From: Pseudomonas fluorescens | Lineage (GTDB): Bacteria > Pseudomonadota > Gammaproteobacteria > Pseudomonadales > Pseudomonadaceae | Assembly: GCF_004683905.1 (NCBI RefSeq) | Contig: NZ_CP038438.1 | Location: forward strand, 372,001 to 436,000 | Direction: 5' to 3' | Length of the DNA stretch: 64,000 nt | In this document: in pieces, positions 55,310 to 64,000 of the stretch | Layout: each line of letters starts with the position of its first letter | Position numbering within the stretch: the stretch's first letter is position 1 | Made by a program: the position numbers and the translations under genes | The notes under the pieces: generated by a model | The model's input: the letters and a program-made list of their open reading frames with translations, nothing else | What the model was told of the DNA's origin: nothing | The model's database searches: none

Positions 55310-56107
55310 ATGAAGAAGTATCTGTCGATGCTGCTGGTCGGCGTCACGGCACTGGTTGCAGTCAATGCGGCGCACGCCGGTGCAATCGATGACGCGGTCA
55401 AGCGCGGCACGTTGAAAGTCGGTATGGATCCGACCTACATGCCGTTCGAAATGACCAACAAGCGCGGCGAGATCATCGGCTTCGAAGTCGACATCCTCAA
55501 AGCCATGTCCAAGGCCATGGGCGTCAAGCTCGAGTTGGTGTCCACCGGTTACGACGGGATCATCCCGGCCCTGATGACCGACAAGTTCGACATGATCGGC
55601 AGCGGCATGACCCTGACTCAGGAGCGCAACCTGCGCCTGAACTTCAGCGAACCGTTCATCGTGGTCGGCCAGACCCTGCTGATCCGCAAGGAACTGGAAG
55701 GCACCATCAAGTCCTATAAAGACCTGAACACCGCCGACTACCGCATCACCTCCAAGCTCGGTACCACCGGCGAGATGGTCGCCAAGAAGCTGATCGCCAA
55801 GGCCAAGTACCACGGCTACGACAACGAGCAGGAAGCCGTGCTCGACGTGGTCAACGGCAAGGCTGACGCGTTCATCTATGACGCGCCGTACAACGTGGTC
55901 GCGGTGAACAAGGTCGGCGCCGGCAAACTGGTGTTCCTCGACAAGCCGTTCACCTACGAGCCGCTGGCCTTCGGTCTGAAGAAGGGTGATTACGACAGCA
56001 TCAACTTCATCAACAACTTCCTGCACCAGATCCACGAAGACGGCACCTACGATCGCATCCATGACAAGTGGTTCAAGAGCACCGAGTGGCTCAAGGACAT
56101 GGAATAA
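55310..56107 (+). CDS. Amino-acid ABC transporter substrate-binding protein
   Basis: A 265-residue periplasmic protein of the SBP_bac_3 family, with a signal peptide ending AAHAGA. Family marks are GTLKVGMDPTYMPFEMTNKRG, GFEVDILKAMSKAMGVKLEL, GYDGIIPALMTDKFDMI, and LGTTGEMVAKK, followed by DAFIYDAPYNVVA. The ligand is likely an amino acid but cannot be named from sequence. It is the first gene of a three-gene uptake operon; a REPIN separates it from the permease. Confidence 0.93.
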   Translation: MKKYLSMLLVGVTALVAVNAAHAGAIDDAVKRGTLKVGMDPTYMPFEMTNKRGEIIGFEVDILKAMSKAMGVKLELVSTGYDGIIPALMTDKFDMIGSGMTLTQERNLRLNFSEPFIVVGQTLLIRKELEGTIKSYKDLNTADYRITSKLGTTGEMVAKKLIAKAKYHGYDNEQEAVLDVVNGKADAFIYDAPYNVVAVNKVGAGKLVFLDKPFTYEPLAFGLKKGDYDSINFINNFLHQIHEDGTYDRIHDKWFKSTEWLKDME

Positions 56108-56136
56108 CACTGGGTCAGTCAGACCGAGTCGCCCCA

Positions 56137-56202
56137 TTCGCGAGCAAGCCCGCTCCCACATTTGAAATGCAGTCCAAATGTGGGAGCGGGCTTGCTCGCG
56201 AA
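56137..56202. repeat. REPIN-like palindrome inside the amino-acid transporter operon
   Basis: TTCGCGAGCAAGCCCGCTCC then GTGGGAGCGGGCTTGCTCGC, in outward order with a very short spacer, between the binding-protein and permease genes. Confidence 0.9.
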
Positions 56203-56239
56203 GAGGGCCTGCCAGGCAACACAAAATCCGGAACCTGCA

Positions 56240-57199
56240 ATGAAACAGAAAAAAGCCCAATGGCCCTGGCACGTCCTGACCGTGCTGGTGCTGGTCGGCC
56301 TGGCGGGCGCGTTGTATTACGCCACGTCGCTGATGTCCTACGAATGGCGCTGGAACCGCGTGCCGCAGTACTTCGCCTATCAGGCCGAAGAATCCCAGCG
56401 TGCCACCGATATCTCCACCGTCACCGAGCTGGTGCGCAAGGGCGGTAGCGCGCAGGTCACCCTGCGCAACGACGCCGGTGACGAGCAGCACCTGACCGTC
56501 GACGAAAACAGCCTGCAATTCGCTCAGGGCGACGATGTGGCGGAAGGCGACGTCGTGGGCGTGACCCGGCATTGGGCGGCAGGGCCGCTGCTGTGGGGCC
56601 TTTGGACCACGCTGTGGCTGTCGGTGGTGTCCGGCGTACTCGGTCTGCTGATCGGTCTGGTCACCGGACTGTGCCGCCTGTCGAGCAACCCGACCCTGCG
56701 CGACCTGTCGAGCATCTACGTCGAGCTGGTGCGCGGTACGCCGCTGCTGGTGCAGATCTTCATTTTCTACTTCTTCATCGGCACGGTGATGAACCTGTCC
56801 CGCGAGTTTGCCGGGATCGCCGCGCTGTCGCTGTTTACCGGCGCCTACGTCGCGGAGATCATCCGTTCCGGGGTGCAGTCGATTGCCCGTGGCCAGAACG
56901 AAGCGGCGCGTTCGCTCGGTCTGAGCGCCGGCCAGTCGATGCGCCATGTGGTACTGCCGCAAGCATTCAAACGCGTACTGCCGCCGCTGGCCGGGCAGTT
57001 CATCAGCCTGGTCAAGGACACCTCGCTGGTGTCGGTGATTGCGATTACCGAGCTGCTGAAAAGTGGTCGTGAAGTCATCACCACCTCGTTCTCGCCGTTC
57101 GAGATCCTGTTTTGCGTCGCCGGCCTGTACCTGTTGATCAACCTGCCGCTGTCGAAAATCGCCAGCCGGCTTGAGCGGAGGCTCGCGCAAAGTGATTGA
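56240..57199 (+). CDS. Amino-acid ABC transporter permease
   Basis: A 319-residue inner-membrane permease of the HisM/GlnP type. A first membrane segment (about 10-30) is followed by a soluble insertion of some 75 residues (about 35-112), then the usual core. The core carries [20 protein letters not shown] and the EAA loop [20 protein letters not shown]. The insertion is longer than in the short 220-residue permeases. The start ATG 56240 has GGAA upstream. Its stop lies inside the ATPase gene's start region (eight-base overlap). Confidence 0.93.
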   Translation: MKQKKAQWPWHVLTVLVLVGLAGALYYATSLMSYEWRWNRVPQYFAYQAEESQRATDISTVTELVRKGGSAQVTLRNDAGDEQHLTVDENSLQFAQGDDVAEGDVVGVTRHWAAGPLLWGLWTTLWLSVVSGVLGLLIGLVTGLCRLSSNPTLRDLSSIYVELVRGTPLLVQIFIFYFFIGTVMNLSREFAGIAALSLFTGAYVAEIIRSGVQSIARGQNEAARSLGLSAGQSMRHVVLPQAFKRVLPPLAGQFISLVKDTSLVSVIAITELLKSGREVITTSFSPFEILFCVAGLYLLINLPLSKIASRLERRLAQSD

Positions 57200-57926
57200 A
57201 GTCCGCGATCTGGTAAAAGTCTTCGACACCCGTGGCCAGGTAGTTCGGGCTGTGGATAACGTCACCACTTCCGTTGCCAAAGGCGAAGTGCTGGTGGTGA
57301 TCGGCCCGTCCGGCTCGGGCAAGTCGACCTTCCTGCGCTGCCTCAATGGCCTGGAAGAATTCGACTCGGGTTCGGTGAGCATCGACGGCCTGCAACTGGC
57401 CGACCCGAAAACCGACGTCAACGCCTACCGCCGCGAAGTCGGCATGGTCTTTCAGCACTTCAACCTGTTCCCGCACATGACCGTGCTGGAAAACCTCTGT
57501 CTGGCGCAGAAAGTCGTGCGCAAGCGTGGGCAGAAGGAAAGTGAGGCCAAGGCCTTGGCGTTGCTGGAAAAGGTCGGTATTGCGCAGAAGGCTCGGGAAT
57601 ATCCATCACGCCTGTCCGGCGGCCAGCAACAGCGCGTGGCGATTGCCCGGGCGCTGGCGATGGACCCGAAAGTGATGCTGTTCGACGAACCGACTTCGGC
57701 CCTCGACCCCGAAATGGTCGGCGAAGTGCTGGATGTGATGAAGAACCTGGCCGTGGAAGGCATGACCATGGTCTGCGTCACCCACGAAATGGGTTTCGCC
57801 CGGGAAGTGGCGGATCGGGTGCTGTTCTTCGATCACGGCAAACTGCTGGAAGATGCTTCCCCGGCGGAGTTTTTTGATGCGCCGAAGGATCCGCGGGCGC
57901 AGGCCTTTCTGCGTCAGGTCCTTTAA
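57192..57926 (+). CDS. Amino-acid ABC transporter ATP-binding protein
   Basis: A 244-residue ATPase of the GlnQ/HisP type. Walker A is [13 protein letters not shown], the Q-loop is in [17 protein letters not shown], the signature is [15 protein letters not shown], Walker B is [15 protein letters not shown] and the switch His is in [11 protein letters not shown]. It starts at GTG 57192 with GGAGG about ten bases upstream and overlaps the permease. It completes the three-gene uptake system. Confidence 0.95.
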   Translation: MIEVRDLVKVFDTRGQVVRAVDNVTTSVAKGEVLVVIGPSGSGKSTFLRCLNGLEEFDSGSVSIDGLQLADPKTDVNAYRREVGMVFQHFNLFPHMTVLENLCLAQKVVRKRGQKESEAKALALLEKVGIAQKAREYPSRLSGGQQQRVAIARALAMDPKVMLFDEPTSALDPEMVGEVLDVMKNLAVEGMTMVCVTHEMGFAREVADRVLFFDHGKLLEDASPAEFFDAPKDPRAQAFLRQVL

Positions 57927-57948
57927 TTTCAGCGTCTGACCTACCGCT

Positions 57949-58029
57949 TTCGCGAGCAAGCCCGCTCCCACATTAGACCGCGTCCGCATGGACAACCAGG
58001 TCAACTGTGGGAGCGGGCTTGCTCGCGAA
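57949..58029. repeat. REPIN-like palindrome, GTGGGAGCGGGCTTGCTCGC family (reversed order)
   Basis: TTCGCGAGCAAGCCCGCTCC and then GTGGGAGCGGGCTTGCTCGC lie between the convergent ABC ATPase and chemoreceptor genes. Confidence 0.9.
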
Positions 58030-58038
58030 TGCATCACC

Positions 58039-59955
58039 TCAAACCTTGAAGCGCCCCACCAGCATCTGCAGATGCGTCCCCAGCCGCGCCAGCTCAACAC
58101 TCGACGCCGCGGTCTCTTCACTCGCCGCCGACGTCTGATCCGACACATCCCGCACATTCAGCACGCTACGGTTGATCTCCTCGGCCACGGCACTCTGCTG
58201 CTCGGCCGCCGCTGCAATCTGCTGGTTCATCGCCTGAATCGCCGAGACGGTGCGGGTGATGCTTTCCAGTGAGCCACCGGCACGGCGGGTCAGTTCGACG
58301 CTGCTGTCGGTCAGGCTGCGGCTGTTGTCCATGATCGTCGCCACTTGCTGGGTGCCGTTCTGCAGGCCGACGATCAGTTCCTCGATCTCTTCGGTGGACT
58401 TCTGCGTGCGCTGGGCGAGGCTGCGCACTTCATCGGCAACCACCGCAAAACCACGCCCGGCCTCACCGGCACGCGCTGCTTCGATCGCGGCGTTGAGCGC
58501 CAGCAGGTTGGTTTGCTGGGCCACGGACTTGATCACGTCGAGCACGCTGCCGATCTTGTCGCTCTCGCGCTTGAGTTCGCCCATGGCTTCGGTGGAGTGG
58601 CCGACTTCAACTGCCAAGCGCTCGATCTGCGCAATGGCTTCACCGACCACCTTGTCGCCTTCGCGGGCTTGCTGGTCGGCGGCCACGGCGGCTTCGGAAG
58701 CCTCCTCGGCGTTGCGCGCGACTTCCTGCACAGTGGCGGTCATTTCGTTCATGGCGGTGGCGACCTGATCGGTCTCGATCTTCTGATTGTTGACCCCGGC
58801 GCTGGTCTGCTCGGTCACCGCTGACAATTCCTCGGCAGCGCTGGCGATTTGCGTTACGCCGTCGCTGATGCCACCGATCAACTCGCGCAGGCCTTGGGTC
58901 ATGCTCTGCATCGAGCGCTGCAACTGGCCGAGTTCGTCGCGACGCTGTGACACCAGGTTGTGGGTCAAGTCGCCGGCAGCCACGCGCTCGGCGACCTTCA
59001 GGGTCTGATTCAGTGGAATGATGATCTGCCGGGTGATCGCCCACGCGGCCAGCAAACCGAAGGCCACGGCCAGCAGGGTGGCGATGATCAGCATGTTCTT
59101 GGCGTGCGCGGCATCGGTGTCGCGCACCACGGTTTGTGATTCGGTGAGCTTCTTGCTGACGTCGAGCAAGATGTCGCCCTGAGCCGTCATGGTTGCCCCG
59201 GCCTTGGCATTGTTCACCTGCGAGTCGCGGAACTGGGCGACCGCCGCGCGATAAGCCTTGATCGAGTCGGTGGCCTGTTGCAGGTTGGCGATGTGCTGTT
59301 CGGGCAGTTTCGCCGGCAGGCTGTCGAGGTTTTTCAGTGCATTGTCGATGGCGTCCAGCGCGGGCTGCTCCGCCTCGGCCTTGCCGCTGTAGGTATAGCC
59401 GCGCACCTGATAGCGCGCTTGCTGCAACAGTTTGCTCAGTTCGATCACGCTGTTGAATTGCGCGACGCTGTCCCCTTGCAGCATGGATTTCTCGACTTCC
59501 GAGACTTTGGCCACGGCATTGTCAGCACTGGCGCCGAGCTTGCTGCGCGCATCCTCACGCTGCACGGTGGCCTGTGTCATGTCGGCGAAGGCACGTTTGT
59601 ACTCGGCGACAGCGGCCAGTTGCTGATCGACCATCGCCGCATCTGAGGGCTGCTCGATCAGGCCGCGCGCGGTTTGCAAGCCGCTGGCGAGTTTGGCCAG
59701 CAACTCGTTGACCGCGCCCGGGCCTTGTTCGCCGCGACGCGCTTCATAGTCCAGACGCGCCAGGCGCAGGTCCTTGGTCAGTTCATTGAGGCTGGAGATG
59801 AAGCCGAGCTTGTCGCCACGGCTGATAATGCCGCCCATGCCGGTCCAGCCGGTAAAGGTAATCAGCAGGGTGAGCAACAGCACCAGGCCGAAACCGATGC
59901 CCAGTTTGCGTTTGACGCTGACGTTCCCAAGATTCTCGGCTAACCAACGGTACAT
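58039..59955 (-). CDS. Methyl-accepting chemotaxis protein with HBM-type helical sensor
   Basis: A 638-residue chemoreceptor. After the first membrane segment (about 18-38, [20 protein letters not shown]), an all-helical periplasmic region of about 240 residues follows, with [20 protein letters not shown] and [18 protein letters not shown]. This is the pattern of helical bimodular (HBM) sensors such as McpS and McpK, which bind C4/C5 organic acids. Then come a second membrane segment ([20 protein letters not shown]), HAMP, and a signalling domain with [15 protein letters not shown]. Gene position matches McpK of P. aeruginosa (2-oxoglutarate), as I recall, so an organic acid is the likely ligand. 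Confidence 0.9.
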   Translation of the reverse strand: MYRWLAENLGNVSVKRKLGIGFGLVLLLTLLITFTGWTGMGGIISRGDKLGFISSLNELTKDLRLARLDYEARRGEQGPGAVNELLAKLASGLQTARGLIEQPSDAAMVDQQLAAVAEYKRAFADMTQATVQREDARSKLGASADNAVAKVSEVEKSMLQGDSVAQFNSVIELSKLLQQARYQVRGYTYSGKAEAEQPALDAIDNALKNLDSLPAKLPEQHIANLQQATDSIKAYRAAVAQFRDSQVNNAKAGATMTAQGDILLDVSKKLTESQTVVRDTDAAHAKNMLIIATLLAVAFGLLAAWAITRQIIIPLNQTLKVAERVAAGDLTHNLVSQRRDELGQLQRSMQSMTQGLRELIGGISDGVTQIASAAEELSAVTEQTSAGVNNQKIETDQVATAMNEMTATVQEVARNAEEASEAAVAADQQAREGDKVVGEAIAQIERLAVEVGHSTEAMGELKRESDKIGSVLDVIKSVAQQTNLLALNAAIEAARAGEAGRGFAVVADEVRSLAQRTQKSTEEIEELIVGLQNGTQQVATIMDNSRSLTDSSVELTRRAGGSLESITRTVSAIQAMNQQIAAAAEQQSAVAEEINRSVLNVRDVSDQTSAASEETAASSVELARLGTHLQMLVGRFKV

Positions 59956-60053
59956 GCGACGACTCCCCTCGGACCACTAATTGGACTTGTGGGGACTGTA
60001 TCGGCTGGGTGATGGCAATCTGTAACCCGATTTGTCTGAAGCGCAGTGACATC

Positions 60054-60174
60054 GTGGCGAGGGAGCTTGCTCCCGCCCGGCGGCGCAGCCGTCGCAAAAC
60101 CGGCAAACACATTTTCATCTGAAGGAAGAGCAATCGCCGCTTCGCGCCCAAGCGGGAGCAAGCTCCCTCACCAC
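60054..60174. repeat. REPIN-like palindrome, GTGGCGAGGGAGCTTGCTCCC family
   Basis: GTGGCGAGGGAGCTTGCTCC and a complement ending CTCCCTCACCAC flank a spacer. It is the only copy of this family in the window, between the chemoreceptor and rsmE. Confidence 0.88.
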
Positions 60175-60181
60175 AGTACTT

Positions 60182-60889
60182 TTAGAAAAGGCGGGCGAGC
60201 AGGGCGGTGACGGCGGTTTCGACGCGCAGGATGCGCTCGCCCAGTTGCACCGGTTGCAGGCCGGACTTGCCCAGCAGGTCGATTTCGTAGGGGATCCAGC
60301 CACCCTCGGGGCCGATCGCCAGCGTCACCGGTTCGCTCAATGCGCGCGGGCAGGGCGGGAAGTTACCGGGATGGCCGACCAGACCGAGGGTGCCTTCGCT
60401 GATCGCCGGCAGGCGATCTTCGACGAACGGCTTGAAGCGTTTCTCGATGATGATTTCCGGCAGCACGGTATCGCGGGCCTGTTCGAGGCCGAGGATCAGA
60501 TTCTCGCGAATCGCTTCCGGCTCGAGAAACGGCGTCTGCCAGAAACTCTTCTCGACCCGGTAGCTGTTGAGCAGAATCACCTTCGACACACCCATGGTCG
60601 CCACGGTCTGGAACACCCGTCGCAGCATCTTCGGGCGGGGCAGGGCCAATACCAGCGTCAATGGCAGCTTGGCCGGTGGTGGTTGATCGAGGGTGACACG
60701 CAACTCGGCTTCACCGGCCTCAAGGCGAAGCAGCTCAGCCGAGCCCATCAAGCCATTGATCCGTCCCACGCGCAGGCTGTCACCGACTTCCGAGCGGTGC
60801 ACTTCCTGCATGTGGGTCAGGCGCCGGTCACGCAGCACGACGCGGTCGGCCGCGATGAAGTCGGCCTCTTCGAGCAACAGCAGGTTCAT
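60182..60889 (-). CDS. rsmE: 16S rRNA (uracil(1498)-N3)-methyltransferase
   Basis: A 235-residue SPOUT methyltransferase that modifies U1498 of 16S rRNA. It has an N-terminal PUA-like domain ([19 protein letters not shown]) and a knotted SAM domain with [39 protein letters not shown] and [17 protein letters not shown]. The length is normal. The start overlaps the tatC stop by four bases, linking it to the tat operon. Confidence 0.95.
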   Translation of the reverse strand: MNLLLLEEADFIAADRVVLRDRRLTHMQEVHRSEVGDSLRVGRINGLMGSAELLRLEAGEAELRVTLDQPPPAKLPLTLVLALPRPKMLRRVFQTVATMGVSKVILLNSYRVEKSFWQTPFLEPEAIRENLILGLEQARDTVLPEIIIEKRFKPFVEDRLPAISEGTLGLVGHPGNFPPCPRALSEPVTLAIGPEGGWIPYEIDLLGKSGLQPVQLGERILRVETAVTALLARLF

Positions 60890-61677
60890 GCCTGGGTCGC
60901 TGGCGGCTGGTCGTTGTGATCGTCGGCCGGTGTTTCGTCCGGGCGTTCGCGCTTGCTGATCAGGCCGCCGAACAGAATGCCGATTTCAAACAGCATCCAC
61001 ATCGGTACCGCCAGCAGGGTCTGCGAGAAGATGTCCGGCGGGGTGAGGATCATGCCGACCACGAAGCAGCCGATGATCACGTACGGGCGGATCTTCTTCA
61101 GGTATTTGACGTCGACCACGCCGATCCACACCAGCAGCACCACGGCCACCGGGATTTCGAACGCGACACCAAAGGCAAAGAACAGCGTCATCACGAAGTC
61201 GAGGTAACTGGTGATGTCGGTCATCATTTCCACGCCGGCCGGGGTGGCGGCGGCGAAGAACTTGAAGATCAGCGGGAACACGAAGTAATAGGCGAACGCC
61301 ATACCGGTGTAGAACAGCAGGATGCTGGACACCAGCAGCGGCACGGCGATGCGCTTCTCATGCTTGTACAGGCCCGGCGCGATGAAGCCCCAGATCTGAT
61401 GCAGGATCACCGGAATCGCGAGGAACAGCGAGACCATCATCGTCAGCTTCAGCGGCGTCAGGAACGGCGACGACACATCCGTGGCGATCATCGTCGCGCC
61501 GACCGGCAGGTACTGGCGCAGCGGCGTCGAGACGAAGGTGTAGATCTGCTGGGTGAAGGCGAACAACCCGGCGAAGATGATGAACACCGCCGCCACACAA
61601 CGCAGCAGGCGGGTGCGCAACTCGGTGAGGTGCGATACCAGCGGCATGTGCTGGTCGTTTTCAGGGAGATCGCTCAT
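60886..61677 (-). CDS. tatC: Sec-independent protein translocase TatC
   Basis: A 263-residue inner-membrane protein with six membrane segments that recognises twin-arginine signal peptides. Family marks are [50 protein letters not shown], the periplasmic [14 protein letters not shown], and [20 protein letters not shown] followed by GMILTPPD. It is coupled to tatB and to rsmE by ATGA overlaps. Confidence 0.96.
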   Translation of the reverse strand: MSDLPENDQHMPLVSHLTELRTRLLRCVAAVFIIFAGLFAFTQQIYTFVSTPLRQYLPVGATMIATDVSSPFLTPLKLTMMVSLFLAIPVILHQIWGFIAPGLYKHEKRIAVPLLVSSILLFYTGMAFAYYFVFPLIFKFFAAATPAGVEMMTDITSYLDFVMTLFFAFGVAFEIPVAVVLLVWIGVVDVKYLKKIRPYVIIGCFVVGMILTPPDIFSQTLLAVPMWMLFEIGILFGGLISKRERPDETPADDHNDQPPATQA

Positions 61678-62129
61678 GGGGCTCGCGGCGGCAGTGTTGG
61701 GTCGTGAGGCGCGGGTGTAATCGGCGCGGCGTTTGGCGCAACGTGTTCAACAGATGGTTCCACGGCGGCTGGCGCCGTTTCTGTCGGAGCTACAACGGCA
61801 GCAGGTGCTGGTGGCGCCGTCGCGGCAGCAGGGCTGTGAATCGTCTGCTCACCCACATGCTCAACCGGCGTCGGCTCCTGCTGAACCGGCGTGAAAATCT
61901 TCCGCGCCTCCTGCTCCAGCGACAGAATGTGCTCGTTGTGCAGTTGCCGACGGATTTCGTCGGCACCGATTTCACGTTCAACTTCCTGTTTGATCGCGTT
62001 GAAGCTGCGCTTCAGCCGGCCGACCCACAGGCCGGCGGTGCGCGCAGCGCCCGGCAGACGCTCGGGACCCAGCACCAGCAGGGCAACGAGGCCGACGAGC
62101 AGCAGTTCAGAGAAGCTGATACCAAACAT
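61674..62129 (-). CDS. tatB: Sec-independent protein translocase TatB
   Basis: A 151-residue protein with a short N-terminal membrane helix ([20 protein letters not shown]), the hinge [13 protein letters not shown], an amphipathic helix and a long helical region to about 75. A Pro/Ala/Val-rich disordered tail of about 70 residues follows. It partners TatC in signal-peptide recognition. The start is nine bases downstream of the tatA stop. Confidence 0.95.
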   Translation of the reverse strand: MFGISFSELLLVGLVALLVLGPERLPGAARTAGLWVGRLKRSFNAIKQEVEREIGADEIRRQLHNEHILSLEQEARKIFTPVQQEPTPVEHVGEQTIHSPAAATAPPAPAAVVAPTETAPAAVEPSVEHVAPNAAPITPAPHDPTLPPRAP

Positions 62130-62138
62130 TTGTCAGTC

Positions 62139-62420
62139 TCACACGTCTTTGCGGATCGGCTCTTCGACTTTCTGCGCCTGCACGTCGATGGTGTGCGGCG
62201 GGTTGGCCTGAGCGGTGGCTTGCGGCTGCACCGGCGGTACCGGTTGCGCAGGCGTTACGGTCGGATCGGCGGCCGGTTTTTCGTCATCGTTCATGGCTTT
62301 ACGGAAGCCCTTGATTGACTCGCCGACGTCGGTGCCGAGGTTTTTCAGTTTCTTGGTGCCGAACACCAGCACCACGACTACCAGAATGACGATCCAGTGT
62401 TTCCAGTCAAAAATGCCCAT
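62139..62420 (-). CDS. tatA: Sec-independent protein translocase TatA
   Basis: A 93-residue pore-forming subunit. The ATG at 62420, with AGGAA eight bases upstream, gives the standard start [20 protein letters not shown], then [20 protein letters not shown] (amphipathic helix) and a Pro/Gln-rich tail. It is first of the tatABC genes and follows hisI-hisE, an arrangement typical of Pseudomonas. Confidence 0.96.
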   Translation of the reverse strand: MGIFDWKHWIVILVVVVLVFGTKKLKNLGTDVGESIKGFRKAMNDDEKPAADPTVTPAQPVPPVQPQATAQANPPHTIDVQAQKVEEPIRKDV

Positions 62421-62445
62421 GTTGCTGTTCCTCTCTAAAAATTGT

Positions 62446-62778
62446 TCAGGCGGACGGACGCGAGGCTTTCTCGACGTGTCCGGACAGACCGAAGCGACGA
62501 TCCAGTTCATCCAGCACGGCCTGCGGATGCTGCCCCAGTTGGGCGAGCATGACCATGCTGTGGAACCACAGGTCGGCAGTCTCGTAGATCACATCGCTGC
62601 AGTCACCGCTGATGGCGGCGTCCTTGGCGGCAATAATGGTTTCGACCGACTCTTCGCCGACTTTCTCCAGAATCTTGTTCAGGCCCTTGTGATACAGACT
62701 AGCTACATATGAGCTGTCGGCCGCTGCGCCTTTGCGCTCTTCGAGTACCTGAGCGAGGCGGGTCAGGGTGTCACTCAT
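62446..62778 (-). CDS. hisE: Phosphoribosyl-ATP pyrophosphatase
   Basis: A 110-residue MazG-like enzyme that hydrolyses PR-ATP to PR-AMP, step 2 of histidine synthesis. [31 protein letters not shown] and [17 protein letters not shown] carry the metal-binding acidic residues. It overlaps hisI by eight bases and stands alone, separate from HisI, as in other pseudomonads. Confidence 0.95.
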   Translation of the reverse strand: MSDTLTRLAQVLEERKGAAADSSYVASLYHKGLNKILEKVGEESVETIIAAKDAAISGDCSDVIYETADLWFHSMVMLAQLGQHPQAVLDELDRRFGLSGHVEKASRPSA

Positions 62779-63172
62779 GTTTGTGTCCTGCGGAATAGAT
62801 TGCGTGCGGGTCTTTCAGAACCGGGTCGACCGTTTTCCAGTCGCCGTTTTCGAAGACGCGGTAAAAGCAGCTTTGACGGCCGGTATGGCAAGCGATGTCG
62901 CCGATCTGTTCGACCATCAGGATGATCACGTCGGCATCACAGTCCAGGCGCATTTCATGCAGGGTCTGTACGTGGCCGGACTCTTCGCCCTTGCGCCACA
63001 GCTTGCCACGGGAACGTGACCAGTAGATTGCACGGTTTTCCGCAGCGGTCAGTTCCAGCGCTTCGCGGTTCATCCAGGCCATCATCAGCACGCGCCCGGT
63101 CTTGTGATCCTGGGCAATCGCCGGCACCAGGCCATCTGCGTCCCACTTGATCTCGTCCAGCCAGTTTTTCAT
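62771..63172 (-). CDS. hisI: Phosphoribosyl-AMP cyclohydrolase
   Basis: A 133-residue Zn/Mg enzyme that opens the adenine ring of PR-AMP, step 3 of histidine synthesis. Family marks are [54 protein letters not shown] and the zinc Cys segment [14 protein letters not shown]. Length and motifs are complete. It lies 80 bases after ubiB and overlaps hisE. Confidence 0.96.
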   Translation of the reverse strand: MKNWLDEIKWDADGLVPAIAQDHKTGRVLMMAWMNREALELTAAENRAIYWSRSRGKLWRKGEESGHVQTLHEMRLDCDADVIILMVEQIGDIACHTGRQSCFYRVFENGDWKTVDPVLKDPHAIYSAGHKHE

Positions 63173-63252
63173 CTTCGACTCCGACAGCGAACCCGCACTT
63201 CAATTGTCAGGTTCAGGCGTTGAAACAGTGTGCCAGCCGATCAGCGAACTGG

Positions 63253-64000
63253 CTATCGGCGAACGACCAGATACAAGCCGACGGCCACCATGATGCCCGC
63301 CGGCCAATGCCCCAGTTCGTGCAACGGGCCGCCGGCTGCGAGGATCGTCCCGCCCGCCAGATGCGCGCAACCGAGCAGGCGCAGGAACCAGTCGTCCTTG
63401 CGTTTGTGCCACGGTGGTGGCGGGTCGTAGGCGTGCGGTTGCGACATGCGCTCGAGCAGGTCACGGGCCATGTTGGCCAGGTGCGGCAGCTGTTCGAACT
63501 GGCTCTGCACGTTGCCGAGCAAGGCTTTCGGGCTGACGCGCTCGCGCATCCAGCGCTCGAGGAACGGCTGCGCGGTGTTCCACAGATCCAGATCCGGGTA
63601 CAGCTGACGGCCAAGGCCCTCGATGTTCAACAGAGTCTTCTGCAGCAGAACCAGTTGCGGCTGCACTTCCATGTTGAAGCGCCGCGCAGTCTGGAACAGG
63701 CGCATCAGCACCTGGCCAAATGAAATATCTTTTAACGGTTTTTCGAAGATCGGTTCGCATACGGTGCGGATCGCCGCTTCGAATTCGTTGAGTTTGGTTT
63801 CCGCCGGCACCCAGCCCGAATCGATATGCAACTGCGCCACACGGCGGTAATCGCGCTTGAAGAAAGCGAACAGGTTGCGTGCCAGGTAGTCCTGGTCTTC
63901 CGGGGTCAGGCTGCCGACGATACCGCAGTCGATCGCGATGTACTGCGGGCTCCACGGATTGACGGTGCTGACGAAGATGTTGCCCGGGTGCATGTCGGCG
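63253..64000 (-). CDS. ubiB: Ubiquinone biosynthesis kinase-like protein UbiB, C-terminal part
   Basis: The last 249 or so residues of UbiB; the N-terminal half lies beyond base 64000. The visible part opens with [10 protein letters not shown], the kinase-like catalytic loop of the ABC1/ADCK family, followed by [20 protein letters not shown] with the metal-binding Asp of the DFG-like motif. Two C-terminal membrane segments ([14 protein letters not shown] and [11 protein letters not shown]) end the protein. UbiB is an atypical kinase/ATPase needed for ubiquinone synthesis. Confidence 0.93.
   Translation of the reverse strand, partial: ADMHPGNIFVSTVNPWSPQYIAIDCGIVGSLTPEDQDYLARNLFAFFKRDYRRVAQLHIDSGWVPAETKLNEFEAAIRTVCEPIFEKPLKDISFGQVLMRLFQTARRFNMEVQPQLVLLQKTLLNIEGLGRQLYPDLDLWNTAQPFLERWMRERVSPKALLGNVQSQFEQLPHLANMARDLLERMSQPHAYDPPPPWHKRKDDWFLRLLGCAHLAGGTILAAGGPLHELGHWPAGIMVAVGLYLVVRR

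Noticed and set aside
5806..60174. Recurrent short palindromes considered as CRISPR repeats
   Set aside because: They occur singly or as one inverted pair in scattered intergenic spaces, not as regularly spaced direct repeats; REP/REPIN elements fit.
1..64000. tRNA, rRNA, integrase, transposase or phage genes
   Set aside because: Intergenic spaces were read for cloverleaf-like sequence and frames for mobile-element motifs; none was found, though short or diverged ones could be missed by eye.

Overview
The window is chromosomal core DNA of a fluorescent Pseudomonas (P. fluorescens group). This rests on the gene order (gpmI, rhodanese, grxC, secB, trmL, nrsZ, ntrC, ntrB, two DUF4124 genes, glnA, thiI, typA; then hut; then opgGH; then rsmE, tatCBA, hisE, hisI, ubiB), which follows the order I remember for P. 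aeruginosa. It also rests on high GC, strong GC3 codon use, and many REP/REPIN-type palindromes of kinds common in P. fluorescens genomes. I see no rRNA, tRNA, prophage, transposase or CRISPR array.

Layout. 1-2.2 kb: an edge-truncated Vps62-like gene and a trypsin-like lipoprotein, the only accessory-looking part. 2.2-9.8 kb: envelope and housekeeping genes (divergent polysaccharide deacetylase, ctpA, envC-like, gpmI, rhodanese-like protein, grxC, secB, trmL, a small membrane protein). 9.8-16.2 kb: the nitrogen-control block nrsZ-ntrC-ntrB-DUF4124 pair-glnA, all on the minus strand. Sigma-54 type promoters paired with NtrC-like sites lie in front of nrsZ, ntrB and glnA. 16.2-33.6 kb: thiI, typA, a YkgJ protein, glgP, a coupled DUF2339/DUF3999 membrane pair, fbp, a DUF924 protein, a dCache chemoreceptor, a small lipoprotein and a lipocalin. 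33.6-48.7 kb: a complete histidine-utilisation (hut) locus with hutF divergent from hutC-D-U-permease-X-W-V-H1-H2-I-G. 48.9-54.9 kb: pip-dtd and opgG-opgH (periplasmic glucans). 55.2-60 kb: an amino-acid ABC transporter and an HBM-type chemoreceptor. 60.2-64 kb: rsmE-tatC-tatB-tatA-hisE-hisI-ubiB, with ubiB cut by the window edge.

How the genes work together. Nitrogen limitation is sensed by NtrB/NtrC, which should drive its own operon, glnA and the small RNA NrsZ. The hut locus turns histidine into glutamate. Its hutU promoter combines a sigma-54 element with a HutC operator over the predicted start site, and AANAANAA motifs near two start codons suggest Hfq/Crc catabolite repression.

Most notable observations: (1) an intact nrsZ with three tandem hairpins and a near-consensus sigma-54 promoter; (2) a first HutH paralogue that has lost the Ala-Ser-Gly MIO triad and other active-site residues, so it looks like a pseudoenzyme; (3) four copies of a 165-215 bp palindromic element with a conserved core, besides at least four smaller REPIN-like families; (4) the DUF2339/DUF3999 pair of unknown function beside glycogen phosphorylase. 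I did not find a clearly new multigene system. The DUF2339/DUF3999 pair and HutH1 are the best candidates for undescribed biology. All calls come from reading the sequence; no database search was run.
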